Part shown: positions 18,867-26,928 of the stretch, one piece after another
Position numbering within the stretch: position 1 is the first letter of the stretch
How the letters are laid out: every line of letters starts with the position of its first letter
NCBI GenBank assembly: GCA_900104375.1
Contig: LT629302.1
Coordinates: 1,488,001 to 1,552,000 of the forward strand
From: Flavobacteriaceae bacterium MAR_2010_188
GTDB lineage: Bacteria > Bacteroidota > Bacteroidia > Flavobacteriales > Flavobacteriaceae
DNA length: 64,000 bases
Direction: 5' to 3'
Notes under the pieces: model-generated
The model's input: only the letters and a program-made list of their open reading frames with translations
What the model was told of the DNA's origin: nothing
Databases searched by the model: none
Position numbers and translations under genes: made by a program

Positions 18867-19733
18867 ATGGCCATTGAGCATATGAAAAACTGGAAATATA
18901 AACTCCATCAAATAATCTACGAAGCAGACACACCTGCCGGTAAATTGTTCGACGTTGTTCTGCTCGTCACCATTATCGCAAGTATTATCCTGGTGATGCT
19001 AGAGAGCGTTAATGAAATTGATAGGGAATATCATGAGCTGATAAATATTTCCGAATGGACTATCACGATTCTCTTTAGCATCGAGTATGTTTTAAGGATT
19101 ATTACGGTAAACAAACCCATAAAATATATTACCAGTTTTTATGGTGTCATCGATTTGTTATCTACCATTCCTAAATATCTTTCCTTCTTTTTTACCGGAA
19201 CTCACGCTTTTGCAGCATTAAGAGCCTTACGCCTTTTAAGGGTTTTTAGAGTATTGAAGCTCGCGAGATACATGGGTGCTTCCAATCATTTGGTGAGTGC
19301 TATTAAGGCAAGTAGGGCAAAGATATCGGTGTTCTTGTTCGCAGTTATTATCGTTGCCATAATCATGGGGACAGTTATGTATATGGTAGAAGGTGAAGAA
19401 AACGGATTTTCTAACATTCCTAAAAGTGTTTATTGGTGTATCGTTACCTTGACCACCGTTGGTTTTGGCGACATCGCTCCACAAACTCCGCTCGGTCAAT
19501 TTTTGGCAACCATTATCATGATTTTAGGTTACGGCATCATTGCAGTGCCAACCGGCATTGTTTCTGCTGAATATACCAATATGTCGAAAGACAAGGATGC
19601 GTCCGGAAAAGCGAGACCTACAGAACCTCAGGTTCAACTTAATTCACAATCGTGCAGCAATTGTTTGGCCGATAACCATAAGGATGGCGCGGAGTTTTGC
19701 TATCGCTGTGGTTATAGATTAAAAGATGAATAA
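18867..19733 (+). CDS. Voltage-gated-type potassium channel with C-terminal zinc ribbon
   Basis: Inner-membrane cation channel of 288 residues with six transmembrane segments. S1 is around 26-46 and S2 around 58-78. S4 carries regularly spaced arginines (LRALRLLRVFRVLKLARY), S5 follows, the pore helix and selectivity filter read TLTTVGFGDIAP (TVGFG is the potassium filter), and S6 ends at about 230. The C-terminal 30 residues contain CSNC and CYRC pairs, a probable zinc ribbon, an unusual cytosolic tail for a Kv-like channel. ATG 18867 is used; ATG 18882 is possible. It lies 17 bases after the broken DUF3857 gene and overlaps miaA by 8 bases. Confidence 0.92.
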   Translation: MAIEHMKNWKYKLHQIIYEADTPAGKLFDVVLLVTIIASIILVMLESVNEIDREYHELINISEWTITILFSIEYVLRIITVNKPIKYITSFYGVIDLLSTIPKYLSFFFTGTHAFAALRALRLLRVFRVLKLARYMGASNHLVSAIKASRAKISVFLFAVIIVAIIMGTVMYMVEGEENGFSNIPKSVYWCIVTLTTVGFGDIAPQTPLGQFLATIIMILGYGIIAVPTGIVSAEYTNMSKDKDASGKARPTEPQVQLNSQSCSNCLADNHKDGAEFCYRCGYRLKDE

Positions 19734-20646
19734 AACCCTTATCACCATTGTAGGTCCTACTGCAATTGGAAAGACGTCTCAAAGCATAGAAATAGCAAAG
19801 CATTTTAAAACTGAAATCCTTTCTGCAGATTCAAGACAGTTCTTTAAGGAAATGACCATAGGAACGGCAGTTCCCAGTGAAGTCGAACTCAATGAAGTTA
19901 CCCACCATTTTATCCAAAACCTTTCTATAAAGGATGATTATGACGTTGGTAAATTTGAAAGAGACGCACTTTTAAAGATTGAAGAATTATTTAAGCAACA
20001 CGATACCCTCGTTATGGTTGGTGGTTCTGGACTTTACATTGATGCAGTCTTATACGGTTTAAATGATTTCCCCGAAATTGACCCGAAAATTCGAGAAGAA
20101 CTAAATTCTGAACTGCAAGAAAATGGGCTAGAAAGCCTTCAACAGCGATTAAAGCTTTTAGATTTTGAGACATTTGAAAAAATCGATATCCAAAATCCAC
20201 ACCGCGTGATAAGAGCACTTGAGGTTTGTGAAGCTTCAGGAAATAAATTTTCAAACTTTGTGAATAGACCAAAACCCGCTCGGCCATTCCATCAGATTTT
20301 AATCGGACTAACTGCCGATAGGAATATTGTCTACGATAGAATTAATACTAGAGTCGATTTAATGATTGCGGATGGTCTCGTAGAAGAAGTAAAGGAATTA
20401 TACCAGTTCAAAGACTATAATGCCTTAAACACTGTTGGTTACAAAGAAATTTTCAGGTTTCTAGACAAAGAATATTCTTTGGAGGAAGCTGTTTCAGAGG
20501 TAAAAAAGAACACACGTAGATTCGCCAAAAGACAGCTGACTTGGTTTAAGAAAAATAATCGAATTAAATGGTATGATTATCAGGTTAATGCCGAGGAAGT
20601 TATAAGTGATATCGATTTAAAGATTGAGAAGGAAAATATATCTTAG
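19726..20646 (+). CDS. miaA: tRNA dimethylallyltransferase
   Basis: Adds a dimethylallyl group to N6 of adenosine 37 in tRNAs that read codons starting with U. The 306 residues begin with the P-loop GPTAIGKT (10-17), then SADSRQF (substrate contact), the HHFI segment, GGSGLYIDAVLYG, the swivel domain and the C-terminal TRRFAKRQLTWFKKN motif that contacts tRNA. It overlaps the potassium-channel gene by 8 bases, so the two are probably co-transcribed. Full length and intact. Confidence 0.97.
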   Translation: MNKTLITIVGPTAIGKTSQSIEIAKHFKTEILSADSRQFFKEMTIGTAVPSEVELNEVTHHFIQNLSIKDDYDVGKFERDALLKIEELFKQHDTLVMVGGSGLYIDAVLYGLNDFPEIDPKIREELNSELQENGLESLQQRLKLLDFETFEKIDIQNPHRVIRALEVCEASGNKFSNFVNRPKPARPFHQILIGLTADRNIVYDRINTRVDLMIADGLVEEVKELYQFKDYNALNTVGYKEIFRFLDKEYSLEEAVSEVKKNTRRFAKRQLTWFKKNNRIKWYDYQVNAEEVISDIDLKIEKENIS

Positions 20647-20733
20647 ATTAATAATTTCTAAAGCTTCACTTTATCATAATCAGCGCTTACAAGATTGAAG
20701 ATTTCTCCTTCTTTTTAAATAAAATATAAAAAA

Positions 20734-20765
20734 TTGACTTGCCAAAATAAATAACTGTACCTTTG
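20734..20765 (+). promoter_or_regulatory. Promoter of the cold-shock gene
   Basis: TTG at 20734-20736 and TACCTTTG at 20758-20765, separated by 21 bases, match the Bacteroidota TTG-N17-23-TAnnTTTG consensus. A leader of about 20 bases precedes the ATG at 20790. Confidence 0.75.
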
Positions 20766-20789
20766 TTGCTTAATTAATTTAATATTTTT

Positions 20790-20981
20790 ATGAATACAGG
20801 TACAGTAAAATTCTTCAACGACACTAAAGGTTTTGGTTTCATTACAGAAGAAGGTTCACAAAGAGAACATTTTGTTCACATTTCAGGTTTAGTTGATGAG
20901 ATTCGTGAAGGCGATGAAGTTGAATTTGAACTTACAGAAGGAAAAAAAGGTTTGAATGCGATTAACGTTAAAGTTATATAA
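20790..20981 (+). CDS. Cold-shock domain protein
   Basis: A 63-residue single-domain nucleic-acid-binding protein (CspA family). RNP1-like KGFGFI (about 14-19) and RNP2-like HFVHIS (about 27-32) lie on the expected adjacent beta strands, with GTVKFFN at the start. Such proteins act as RNA chaperones and are often induced at low temperature. It has its own promoter and terminator, so it is monocistronic. Confidence 0.95.
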   Translation: MNTGTVKFFNDTKGFGFITEEGSQREHFVHISGLVDEIREGDEVEFELTEGKKGLNAINVKVI

Positions 20982-21004
20982 TAAGCACTTAAGTTTTTAA
21001 AAGT

Positions 21005-21035
21005 AAAAAGCCTGTCGAAAACGACAGGCTTTTTT
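21005..21035. terminator. Bidirectional intrinsic terminator between cold-shock gene and response regulator
   Basis: A 13-bp perfect stem, arms 21005-21017 and 21022-21034, with a 4-base AAAA loop, flanked by A- and T-tracts. It serves the cold-shock gene on + and, being symmetrical, the convergent rprY-like gene on -. Confidence 0.9.
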
Positions 21036-21053
21036 ATTTACACATTTTTTATA

Positions 21054-21767
21054 TTATTCGCTTCCGTTGTTTATCACAAGTCTAAATCCTTCCCCGTGAA
21101 TATTCAAAATTTCAACTTCTGGATCTAGTTTTAGATACTTCCTAAGTTTAGCAATATATACGTCCATACTTCTAGAAGTGAAATAATTATCGTCTCTCCA
21201 AATCTTGGTCAACGCCAATTCTCTAGGCATCAAATCATTTTCATGTAAAGCCAATAATCTTAAAAGATCATTCTCTTTTGGAGATAATTTAATTGGATCT
21301 CCCCCATCAAATTTCAGGAAACGCAATTTAGAATTTAGATCAAACCTTCCAATCTTAAACTCGAACTGTTTACTATCTGCAACTGAGTCCGTAGCTTTTC
21401 TTTGTATGATCGCCTTAATCTTCATCAAAAGCACTTCGCTATCAAACGGTTTGTTTAGATAATCATCTGCACCGACCTTGTAGCCCTTTAGGACGTCCTC
21501 CTTCATTGCCTTTGCGGTTAAGAAGATTATCGGCACTTCGCTGTTCTTTTCCCTTATTTCTTTGGCCAAGGTAAAACCATCCTTGTACGGCATCATGACA
21601 TCGAGAATACAAAGATCATAATCGTCTTTCTTAAATTTCTCGAAACCTTCCATCCCGTTTTTGGCGTGCGTCACCTCATAATCGTTCATCATCAAATAAT
21701 CCTTCAACACTGTTCCGAAATTCGGATCATCCTCAACTAAGAGAATCTTTTTGTTTTGTTCTTCCAT
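21054..21767 (-). CDS. rprY: OmpR-family response regulator (RprY-like)
   Basis: Two-component response regulator of 237 residues. The receiver domain has the acidic pocket EDD (12-14), phospho-acceptor D56 in ILDVMMP, a conserved Thr in FLTAKA and Lys in NKPFD. A winged-helix DNA-binding domain follows (about 135-232, KLSPKENDLLRLLALHENDLM and RSMDVYIAKLRKYLK). It starts 3 bases after the sensor kinase stop, so both are one transcript. Resemblance to Bacteroides RprY is from gene order and domain structure. Candidate autoregulatory repeats lie upstream of the kinase gene. Confidence 0.9.
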   Translation of the reverse strand: MEEQNKKILLVEDDPNFGTVLKDYLMMNDYEVTHAKNGMEGFEKFKKDDYDLCILDVMMPYKDGFTLAKEIREKNSEVPIIFLTAKAMKEDVLKGYKVGADDYLNKPFDSEVLLMKIKAIIQRKATDSVADSKQFEFKIGRFDLNSKLRFLKFDGGDPIKLSPKENDLLRLLALHENDLMPRELALTKIWRDDNYFTSRSMDVYIAKLRKYLKLDPEVEILNIHGEGFRLVINNGSE

Positions 21768-21770
21768 AAT

Positions 21771-23342
21771 TTATGATATTAACGGCAATTTAATAGTAAA
21801 CACACTACCCTTACCTTTTTCACTTTCAACTGAAATATGACCGTGGTGATCTTCCACAATTCTTTTTACATAGGCTAAACCTAGACCGTGACCTTTAACG
21901 TCGTGCACATCGCCCTTGGGCTCTCTATAAAACTTTTCAAAAACACGTTTCGCAACCTGCTTGGACATCCCGTTACCTTGATCCGCAATCCTAATCAGAA
22001 CATTGTTACCTACATTCTCGGTATAAACATCAATCTTTGGTCGTTCTGTAGAATACTTCACCGCATTATCCATAATATTCACTAACACATTTGTAAAATG
22101 TGACTCGTTAGCCAATACCGAGGTATTAGCAGCATTTAAATGCGTTTTTATATAGCCTTGGCGGTCTTCTACAATAAGTTCTACATGTGTCATCGCGTCT
22201 TCTACCAACTCGTGGATGTCTAATCCTTCTTTCGTAATATTTAACTCGTTTTTATCTAGCTGTGAAATCCTAAGTACATTTTCTACCTGTGCGTGCATCC
22301 TAGTATTTTCATCCTTTATCATTTGTAAATACCTCAACACTTTGGTAGTATCGTTAATGATTTTTGGATTTTTAATTGAATCTAATGCCAGGTTGATTGT
22401 TGCAATCGGCGTCTTAAACTCGTGTGTCATGTTATTGATGAAATCTGTTTTTATTTGGGCTATCTGTCTTTGTCTTATAAGTTGATAAATCGCTCCACTA
22501 TATGCTAGGATAATAATTGAGGTGAATAATATGGATAATACCATCATGCCTAAAATTGAAGACATTAAATACTGTTTTCTTTCGGGAAAGTTTACGTACA
22601 AGGTAAAATCTGAATTATTATCATTGTCCAAGAAAATCGGTATACCAACGGTTGAAGGTGTATAGTATTCAAAATCGTCTGACTGTACCTTGGTTGCAAG
22701 GTCCTCATCATAAATAGCGAATTCAAAATCGAGATTGATCCCATTATTATGAAATTGGTATCGCAGCAAATCCCTTACTTCTTCGGTGGTTATCCTTTTA
22801 TAAATTGGATACTCCTTAAATTGGTCGCGGTATGCAATCTCAAATTGTTTCTTTTCGACATCAGAAAGTTCGCGGAATTCTTTAATAGACTTTTCGGGAC
22901 TAATTGAATAATCCGTTATTGCGGGATTATTTTGAAGAATGGTGGTCTTTCGCTGGTTGGTTATCCTGCTAATATTAACACTGTCTAAACCTATGTCAAA
23001 GAACAAAGAGGGCACTTTAAAACTCTCTTCCAAAATAGAATTTTGATAAAGCGTGGTTTCATTGGTCGCGTCATCGTAATTTAGAAAAGCTAATGCCGTA
23101 ATGTTAGTACTGTCAGGATTTATTCCTTGTGCTAACATTTTGGAGAAATTACGATTAAATTCTCGCATTTCCTTGTCTTCTAAAGATCTTGAAGCTAAAC
23201 CAAGGGAGCGAGATACATTAAGTGTAAATTGCTTCTCTTCATTTTCTAAAGTATTATTAATAAAAAATGTCTGAACGAAAATGATTCCGATTAAAGACAA
23301 ACTCATTAATACCACCAACAAGATGAATAGCTTTTTGCCCAT
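21771..23342 (-). CDS. rprX: Sensor histidine kinase (RprX-like)
   Basis: Membrane sensor kinase of 523 residues. Transmembrane segment 1 is at about 5-27, a periplasmic sensor region spans about 28-258 with no family I can name, and segment 2 is at about 260-288. The dimerisation/phosphoacceptor helix follows with H307 in NNMTHEFKTPIAT, then the ATPase domain with N-box NIMDNAVKYS, G1 IADQGNGM and G2 GHGLGLAYVKRIV. There is no HAMP domain of normal length. It is the first gene of a two-gene operon with the response regulator. The signal is unknown. Confidence 0.92.
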   Translation of the reverse strand: MGKKLFILLVVLMSLSLIGIIFVQTFFINNTLENEEKQFTLNVSRSLGLASRSLEDKEMREFNRNFSKMLAQGINPDSTNITALAFLNYDDATNETTLYQNSILEESFKVPSLFFDIGLDSVNISRITNQRKTTILQNNPAITDYSISPEKSIKEFRELSDVEKKQFEIAYRDQFKEYPIYKRITTEEVRDLLRYQFHNNGINLDFEFAIYDEDLATKVQSDDFEYYTPSTVGIPIFLDNDNNSDFTLYVNFPERKQYLMSSILGMMVLSILFTSIIILAYSGAIYQLIRQRQIAQIKTDFINNMTHEFKTPIATINLALDSIKNPKIINDTTKVLRYLQMIKDENTRMHAQVENVLRISQLDKNELNITKEGLDIHELVEDAMTHVELIVEDRQGYIKTHLNAANTSVLANESHFTNVLVNIMDNAVKYSTERPKIDVYTENVGNNVLIRIADQGNGMSKQVAKRVFEKFYREPKGDVHDVKGHGLGLAYVKRIVEDHHGHISVESEKGKGSVFTIKLPLIS

Positions 23343-23346
23343 CGAT

Positions 23347-23409
23347 CAAATTTAGGATTTTAACATTTAGAAGAGTTTGCATTTAACCTTACCTTAACAA
23401 AAATGTTAA
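23347..23409 (-). promoter_or_regulatory. rprX promoter with phased TTAAC direct repeats
   Basis: On the - strand TAAATTTG (23354 to 23347) is a TAnnTTTG element only four bases from the ATG, implying a leaderless mRNA. Upstream, TTAAC occurs on the + strand at 23360, 23383 and 23394 (spacing 23 and 11 bases), and an inverted repeat TTAACA/TGTTAA lies at 23394-23399 and 23404-23409. Repeats phased at about 11 bases are typical of OmpR/PhoB-family regulator sites, so these are candidate binding sites for the encoded regulator. That binding is inferred. Confidence 0.45.
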
Positions 23410-23414
23410 AATCC

Positions 23415-24005
23415 TTATTTTATGCACAATTGGAGAAGGGATTTATGAATTTTTAACACCGATTTTTCTGCCCTTTTTAGGTCATTATTGATGATAGTGA
23501 AATCAGATTTGTCAGTTTTTTCATCGTCAGACATTTGGTTAGCCATCACCGACAGAATTCGTTCTCGAGAAATATTTTCACGTTTAAGAAGTCTTTCGAT
23601 TCTTGCCTCCTTATCTGCAACTACGGTGATAATGAAATCGAACTGATTCTGCATATCATTTTCAAAAATGATGGCGGCCTCTTTAATAACATAAGGAGCA
23701 TCTTGATTCTTAATCCATTTTGAAAAATGTTCAGCTACTTCTGGATGTACAATGTGATTGATCTCTTCTAAAAGATTCTTATCATTAAAGATTTTAGAAG
23801 CTATGAATTCCCTATTTAGACCATGATCATTATAGGCTTCGGCACCAAAAAGTTTAATCAATTTTGTGCGGATAGTTTTGCTCTTATTCATCAATCTTTT
23901 CGCCTCAGTATCCGCAATATAAATGGGGACACCAAGTTTTTTGAACATATCAGAAATGGTGGTTTTACCGCTACCTATTCCACCTGTAAGACCAACGATT
24001 TTCAT
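23415..24005 (-). CDS. coaE: Dephospho-CoA kinase
   Basis: Last step of coenzyme A synthesis: ATP-dependent phosphorylation of the 3'-hydroxyl of dephospho-CoA. 196 residues with P-loop GGIGSGKT (8-15), the IADTEAKRLM segment (CoA lid region), HPEVAEHF and VIKEAAIIFEN motifs, and the late RLLKRENISRERI helix. It overlaps the YbbR-like gene by four bases (ATGA), so the two are translationally coupled. coaBC, an earlier step in the pathway, lies 5 kb away on the same strand but in a separate unit. Confidence 0.95.
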   Translation of the reverse strand: MKIVGLTGGIGSGKTTISDMFKKLGVPIYIADTEAKRLMNKSKTIRTKLIKLFGAEAYNDHGLNREFIASKIFNDKNLLEEINHIVHPEVAEHFSKWIKNQDAPYVIKEAAIIFENDMQNQFDFIITVVADKEARIERLLKRENISRERILSVMANQMSDDEKTDKSDFTIINNDLKRAEKSVLKIHKSLLQLCIK

Positions 24006-24967
24006 TTTGTTAGGATGAATTCCACTTTATCTAATTTTACTTTTGCACTTCTAACAAACTCTGGGGTTTTAATCAAACGTGGGGTGAAGAAAGATTTCTT
24101 AGTATCCTTAACTTCATTATAATCGCACTCTACCACAAAGTCTTCAACCAAAACATCATTATAATATTTTAGATTAACGTAAAAGGAAACAGGAACCGTT
24201 TTAGGGAAATAGTTGATTTTTACTTTCGGCGGAAGGTTTATAATCTTCACTGGGACCTGTAGCGAACCTTCGGTAAATTTGTTGATGTTTACCACAACGT
24301 CCGTTTGTTTGATGGACATCTTTACCTGTTTATTTTCTAATGGTTTTAGTAAAACTTGCTCAGATGAGTTTACGCCAGCATTTTCCTTTTTATACAATTG
24401 GGTCTCAACCCGCTTTATAGACTTGAGCACATTAGCCGGCCCAATGATTCTAACGGAATCTGGTTCTACCATTAAGCTGTCTACATAATCATAACCTGGC
24501 GCTAGCGTAACATTAGATTCTAATTTTATAGGGACCATTTTAGAGGCTAAGACAGAGAAAGGAATAATCATTGAATCTGGTTTAACCGAAAGTATCTCTA
24601 CCGCATAACCAATTTTATCCTTTATCGCCTTATCTGTAATCATGGGCTCGTAGATATAAGCCGAATCTTTCTGAATCACATCTTGTTCTAAATCCAAAAG
24701 TAATCGTCTGTCCTTAAAATAATAGAGCAGAATTCTGAAGCCGACCGCCGATACTTCGACATTTAATTTTTTAGGCTTTTGCAAGGTTATCGCAACGTCT
24801 TCCGGAAGATTTATATAATCTACATTTAAGCTAATATTCTCGGTGTAAACCTTAGAGAATTTGGTGAGCACTAAAAAGATAAAAGATAATATTACGAAAA
24901 CTCCAAACATATGCAGTCGTCTATTTCTAAACGATTTGATAAGTGAAGATTTGAGATTATTTGCCAT
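24002..24967 (-). CDS. YbbR-like (CdaR-like) domain membrane protein
   Basis: A 321-residue protein with one N-terminal transmembrane segment (about 16-38, MFGVFVILSFIFLVLTKF) and a periplasmic part made of repeated YbbR-type beta modules (VPIKLESNVTLAPGYDYVDSLMVEPDSVRIIGPANVLKSI; LQVPVKIINLPPKVKINYFPKTVPV). In Firmicutes YbbR/CdaR regulates the diadenylate cyclase CdaA. Here no cyclase gene is adjacent, so the role is open. It overlaps the glycosyltransferase gene upstream by 11 bases and coaE downstream by 4. Confidence 0.82.
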   Translation of the reverse strand: MANNLKSSLIKSFRNRRLHMFGVFVILSFIFLVLTKFSKVYTENISLNVDYINLPEDVAITLQKPKKLNVEVSAVGFRILLYYFKDRRLLLDLEQDVIQKDSAYIYEPMITDKAIKDKIGYAVEILSVKPDSMIIPFSVLASKMVPIKLESNVTLAPGYDYVDSLMVEPDSVRIIGPANVLKSIKRVETQLYKKENAGVNSSEQVLLKPLENKQVKMSIKQTDVVVNINKFTEGSLQVPVKIINLPPKVKINYFPKTVPVSFYVNLKYYNDVLVEDFVVECDYNEVKDTKKSFFTPRLIKTPEFVRSAKVKLDKVEFILTK

Positions 24968-25961
24968 TCTTAAAAAATAACTTTGGAAATTGTTTTTCTG
25001 GATTCCGGTTTAATATACTAACGTAAAAAAAGGATTTTAAATATCCCCAACCATATCCCATTAACTGCACCAATACTGCAATCACACTTTGTACTGCGAT
25101 AATCAAATTCTTTTCTGCAATAACTGCAGTTAGGAAGATAAGTAAAAGGTAAAGACCTACGAGAATAATCGGCCAGAATATGCCCATTAAAAGAAGAACG
25201 ATTGCTCCTATTGTTCCCAATAAAAAAAGAGTTGGAAACCAAAACGTAAATTTAGACGAATCTGGATGCCACTTATTGAGTATTGGTCGTACCAGTCCGA
25301 ACTTATTCACTTGCTGGTAAAATTTTTTCCAGCTGATTCTTCTCTTGTGATATACAAAAGCTTCGGAAATTAACTTGGTTCTCAAACCGGCTTCCTTAAT
25401 CCTGATTGCTAAATCTGGGTCTTCGCCAGGATGAATATTCCGAAAACCACTTGTTATTGAGAACGCTTTCCTAGAAATTCCCATATTGAAACTTCTTGGC
25501 TGAAAATCCTTTATATTTTTTTTGCCGCCTCTGATACCTCCGGTAGATAATACAGAGGTCATCGCAAAATTGATACTCTTTTGAAGGTTATTAAAATTTG
25601 AATGGGCTGCGTCGGGACCGCCGTAACAATCAACAAAATCAGACTTTAGACTTTGGTCAACAATATCCAAATACCGTGGCGGCAACAAACAATCAGAATC
25701 TAAAATAATGTAATAATCGCCCACTGCTTCTCTCATTCCAAAGTTCCTGGAGTCTCCTGGGCCAGAATTTTGCTTAGTAAGATAATTGATGTCTAATCGA
25801 TTTTCATATTCAGCAATAACTGACGCACAGGGAATAGTAGAACCATCCTCAATAATTACGATTTCGTAAGGAGAAGAAAATTGAAGCTGAGTAAAGCTTT
25901 GTAAAAGTTCCTTTATTTCTTCAGGTCTGTTGTATACCGGTATTATAAAGGAATAATTCAA
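24957..25961 (-). CDS. Family 2 glycosyltransferase with C-terminal membrane segments
   Basis: Inverting GT-A glycosyltransferase of 334 residues. The N-terminal FIIPVYNRPEEI is the nucleotide-binding strand, ILDSDC supplies the metal-binding DxD, and HPGEDPDLAIRIKEAG holds the catalytic-base ED region. Residues about 240-310 form two or three hydrophobic segments that would anchor it to the inner membrane. The start is TTG at 25961, which fits the family beginning (MNYSFIIPVYN). Acceptor and sugar unknown. It is in a - strand run with fabI (45 bases upstream), the YbbR-like gene and coaE. Confidence 0.87.
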   Translation of the reverse strand: MNYSFIIPVYNRPEEIKELLQSFTQLQFSSPYEIVIIEDGSTIPCASVIAEYENRLDINYLTKQNSGPGDSRNFGMREAVGDYYIILDSDCLLPPRYLDIVDQSLKSDFVDCYGGPDAAHSNFNNLQKSINFAMTSVLSTGGIRGGKKNIKDFQPRSFNMGISRKAFSITSGFRNIHPGEDPDLAIRIKEAGLRTKLISEAFVYHKRRISWKKFYQQVNKFGLVRPILNKWHPDSSKFTFWFPTLFLLGTIGAIVLLLMGIFWPIILVGLYLLLIFLTAVIAEKNLIIAVQSVIAVLVQLMGYGWGYLKSFFYVSILNRNPEKQFPKLFFKNGK

Positions 25962-26006
25962 ATTTTAAATAAAATTGAAATAGTTATATGAAGAATGTCT
26001 GCGGTC

Positions 26007-26822
26007 TTATGAATCCATAAAACCTTCCATTACCGCATCGCTTACTCCCATATTACTAAATCCACCATCATTATATAAATTCTGAAGCGTTACGCGTTTG
26101 GTCAAGTCACTAAACAGGGTAACGGTATAGTTAGCGCAGTCAATTGCAGTAGCGTTTCCAAGTGGCGACATCTTATCGGCATATGCGATAAATCCATCAA
26201 ATCCTTTAACGCCTTGTCCGGCAGTAGTTGGTGTAGGAGATTGGGAAATAGTATTTACGCGAACTTTTTTATCTCTTCCAAAGAAATAACCAAAGCTACG
26301 AGCGATACTTTCTAAATAGGCTTTATTATCGGCCATATCATTATAATCAGGAAAAACACGTTGCGCTGCCATATAGGTTAGAGCAACAATACTTCCCCAT
26401 TCATTCATTGCATCTGCTTTGTAAAGTGATTGCATAACTTTATGAAAAGACATTGCCGAAACATCGGTACCTTTTTGGGTCCAATCATAGTTTTGATCAG
26501 TGTAAGATCGTCCTTTTCTAACGTTTACGGACATCCCAATAGAATGCAAAACAAAATCTAATTTACCTCCCAAAGTTTCTACCGCTTTTGCAACAAGATT
26601 GTCTAAATCTTCCATAGACGTGGCATCGGCCGGAACAATTTCTGATCCGGTCTTTTCTGCTAAATCCCTAATTGTTCCCATTCGCATTGCGATTGGTGCA
26701 TTGGTCAACACAAACTTCCCTCCTTCTTCATGAACGCGCTCAGCTGTTTTCCATGCGATAGAATTTTCATCTAATGCTCCAAAAATAATCCCGCGTTTTC
26801 CTTTTAGTAATCCGTATGACAT
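26007..26822 (-). CDS. fabI: Enoyl-ACP reductase (NADH), FabI type
   Basis: Reduces trans-2-enoyl-ACP in the last step of the fatty-acid elongation cycle; target of triclosan-type inhibitors. The 271 residues show the FabI cofactor loop GALDENSIAWKTAE (16-29), LDFVLHSIGMS, and the active-site Y-x6-K in DYNDMADNK with the second Tyr in TYMAAQR. SQSPTPTTAG corresponds to the flexible substrate-binding loop. Full length. A TATATTTG element about 95 bases upstream may be its promoter; the gene can read on into the glycosyltransferase operon. Confidence 0.94.
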   Translation of the reverse strand: MSYGLLKGKRGIIFGALDENSIAWKTAERVHEEGGKFVLTNAPIAMRMGTIRDLAEKTGSEIVPADATSMEDLDNLVAKAVETLGGKLDFVLHSIGMSVNVRKGRSYTDQNYDWTQKGTDVSAMSFHKVMQSLYKADAMNEWGSIVALTYMAAQRVFPDYNDMADNKAYLESIARSFGYFFGRDKKVRVNTISQSPTPTTAGQGVKGFDGFIAYADKMSPLGNATAIDCANYTVTLFSDLTKRVTLQNLYNDGGFSNMGVSDAVMEGFMDS

Positions 26823-26917
26823 TGTCTAATATTTTTTAGTTGAAAGTTTTATGTATCTAATAGGTTTGGTTTAACCTTATATAATCTAGATTCTATTGCT
26901 AAAACCTCAGATTTTAA

Positions 26918-26925
26918 CAAATATA
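26918..26925 (-). promoter_or_regulatory. Candidate promoter -7 element for fabI
   Basis: Reads TATATTTG on the - strand in the 106-base recN-fabI gap. The -33 element is not recognisable at standard spacing, so this is a weak call. Confidence 0.35.
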
Positions 26926-26928
26926 GTA

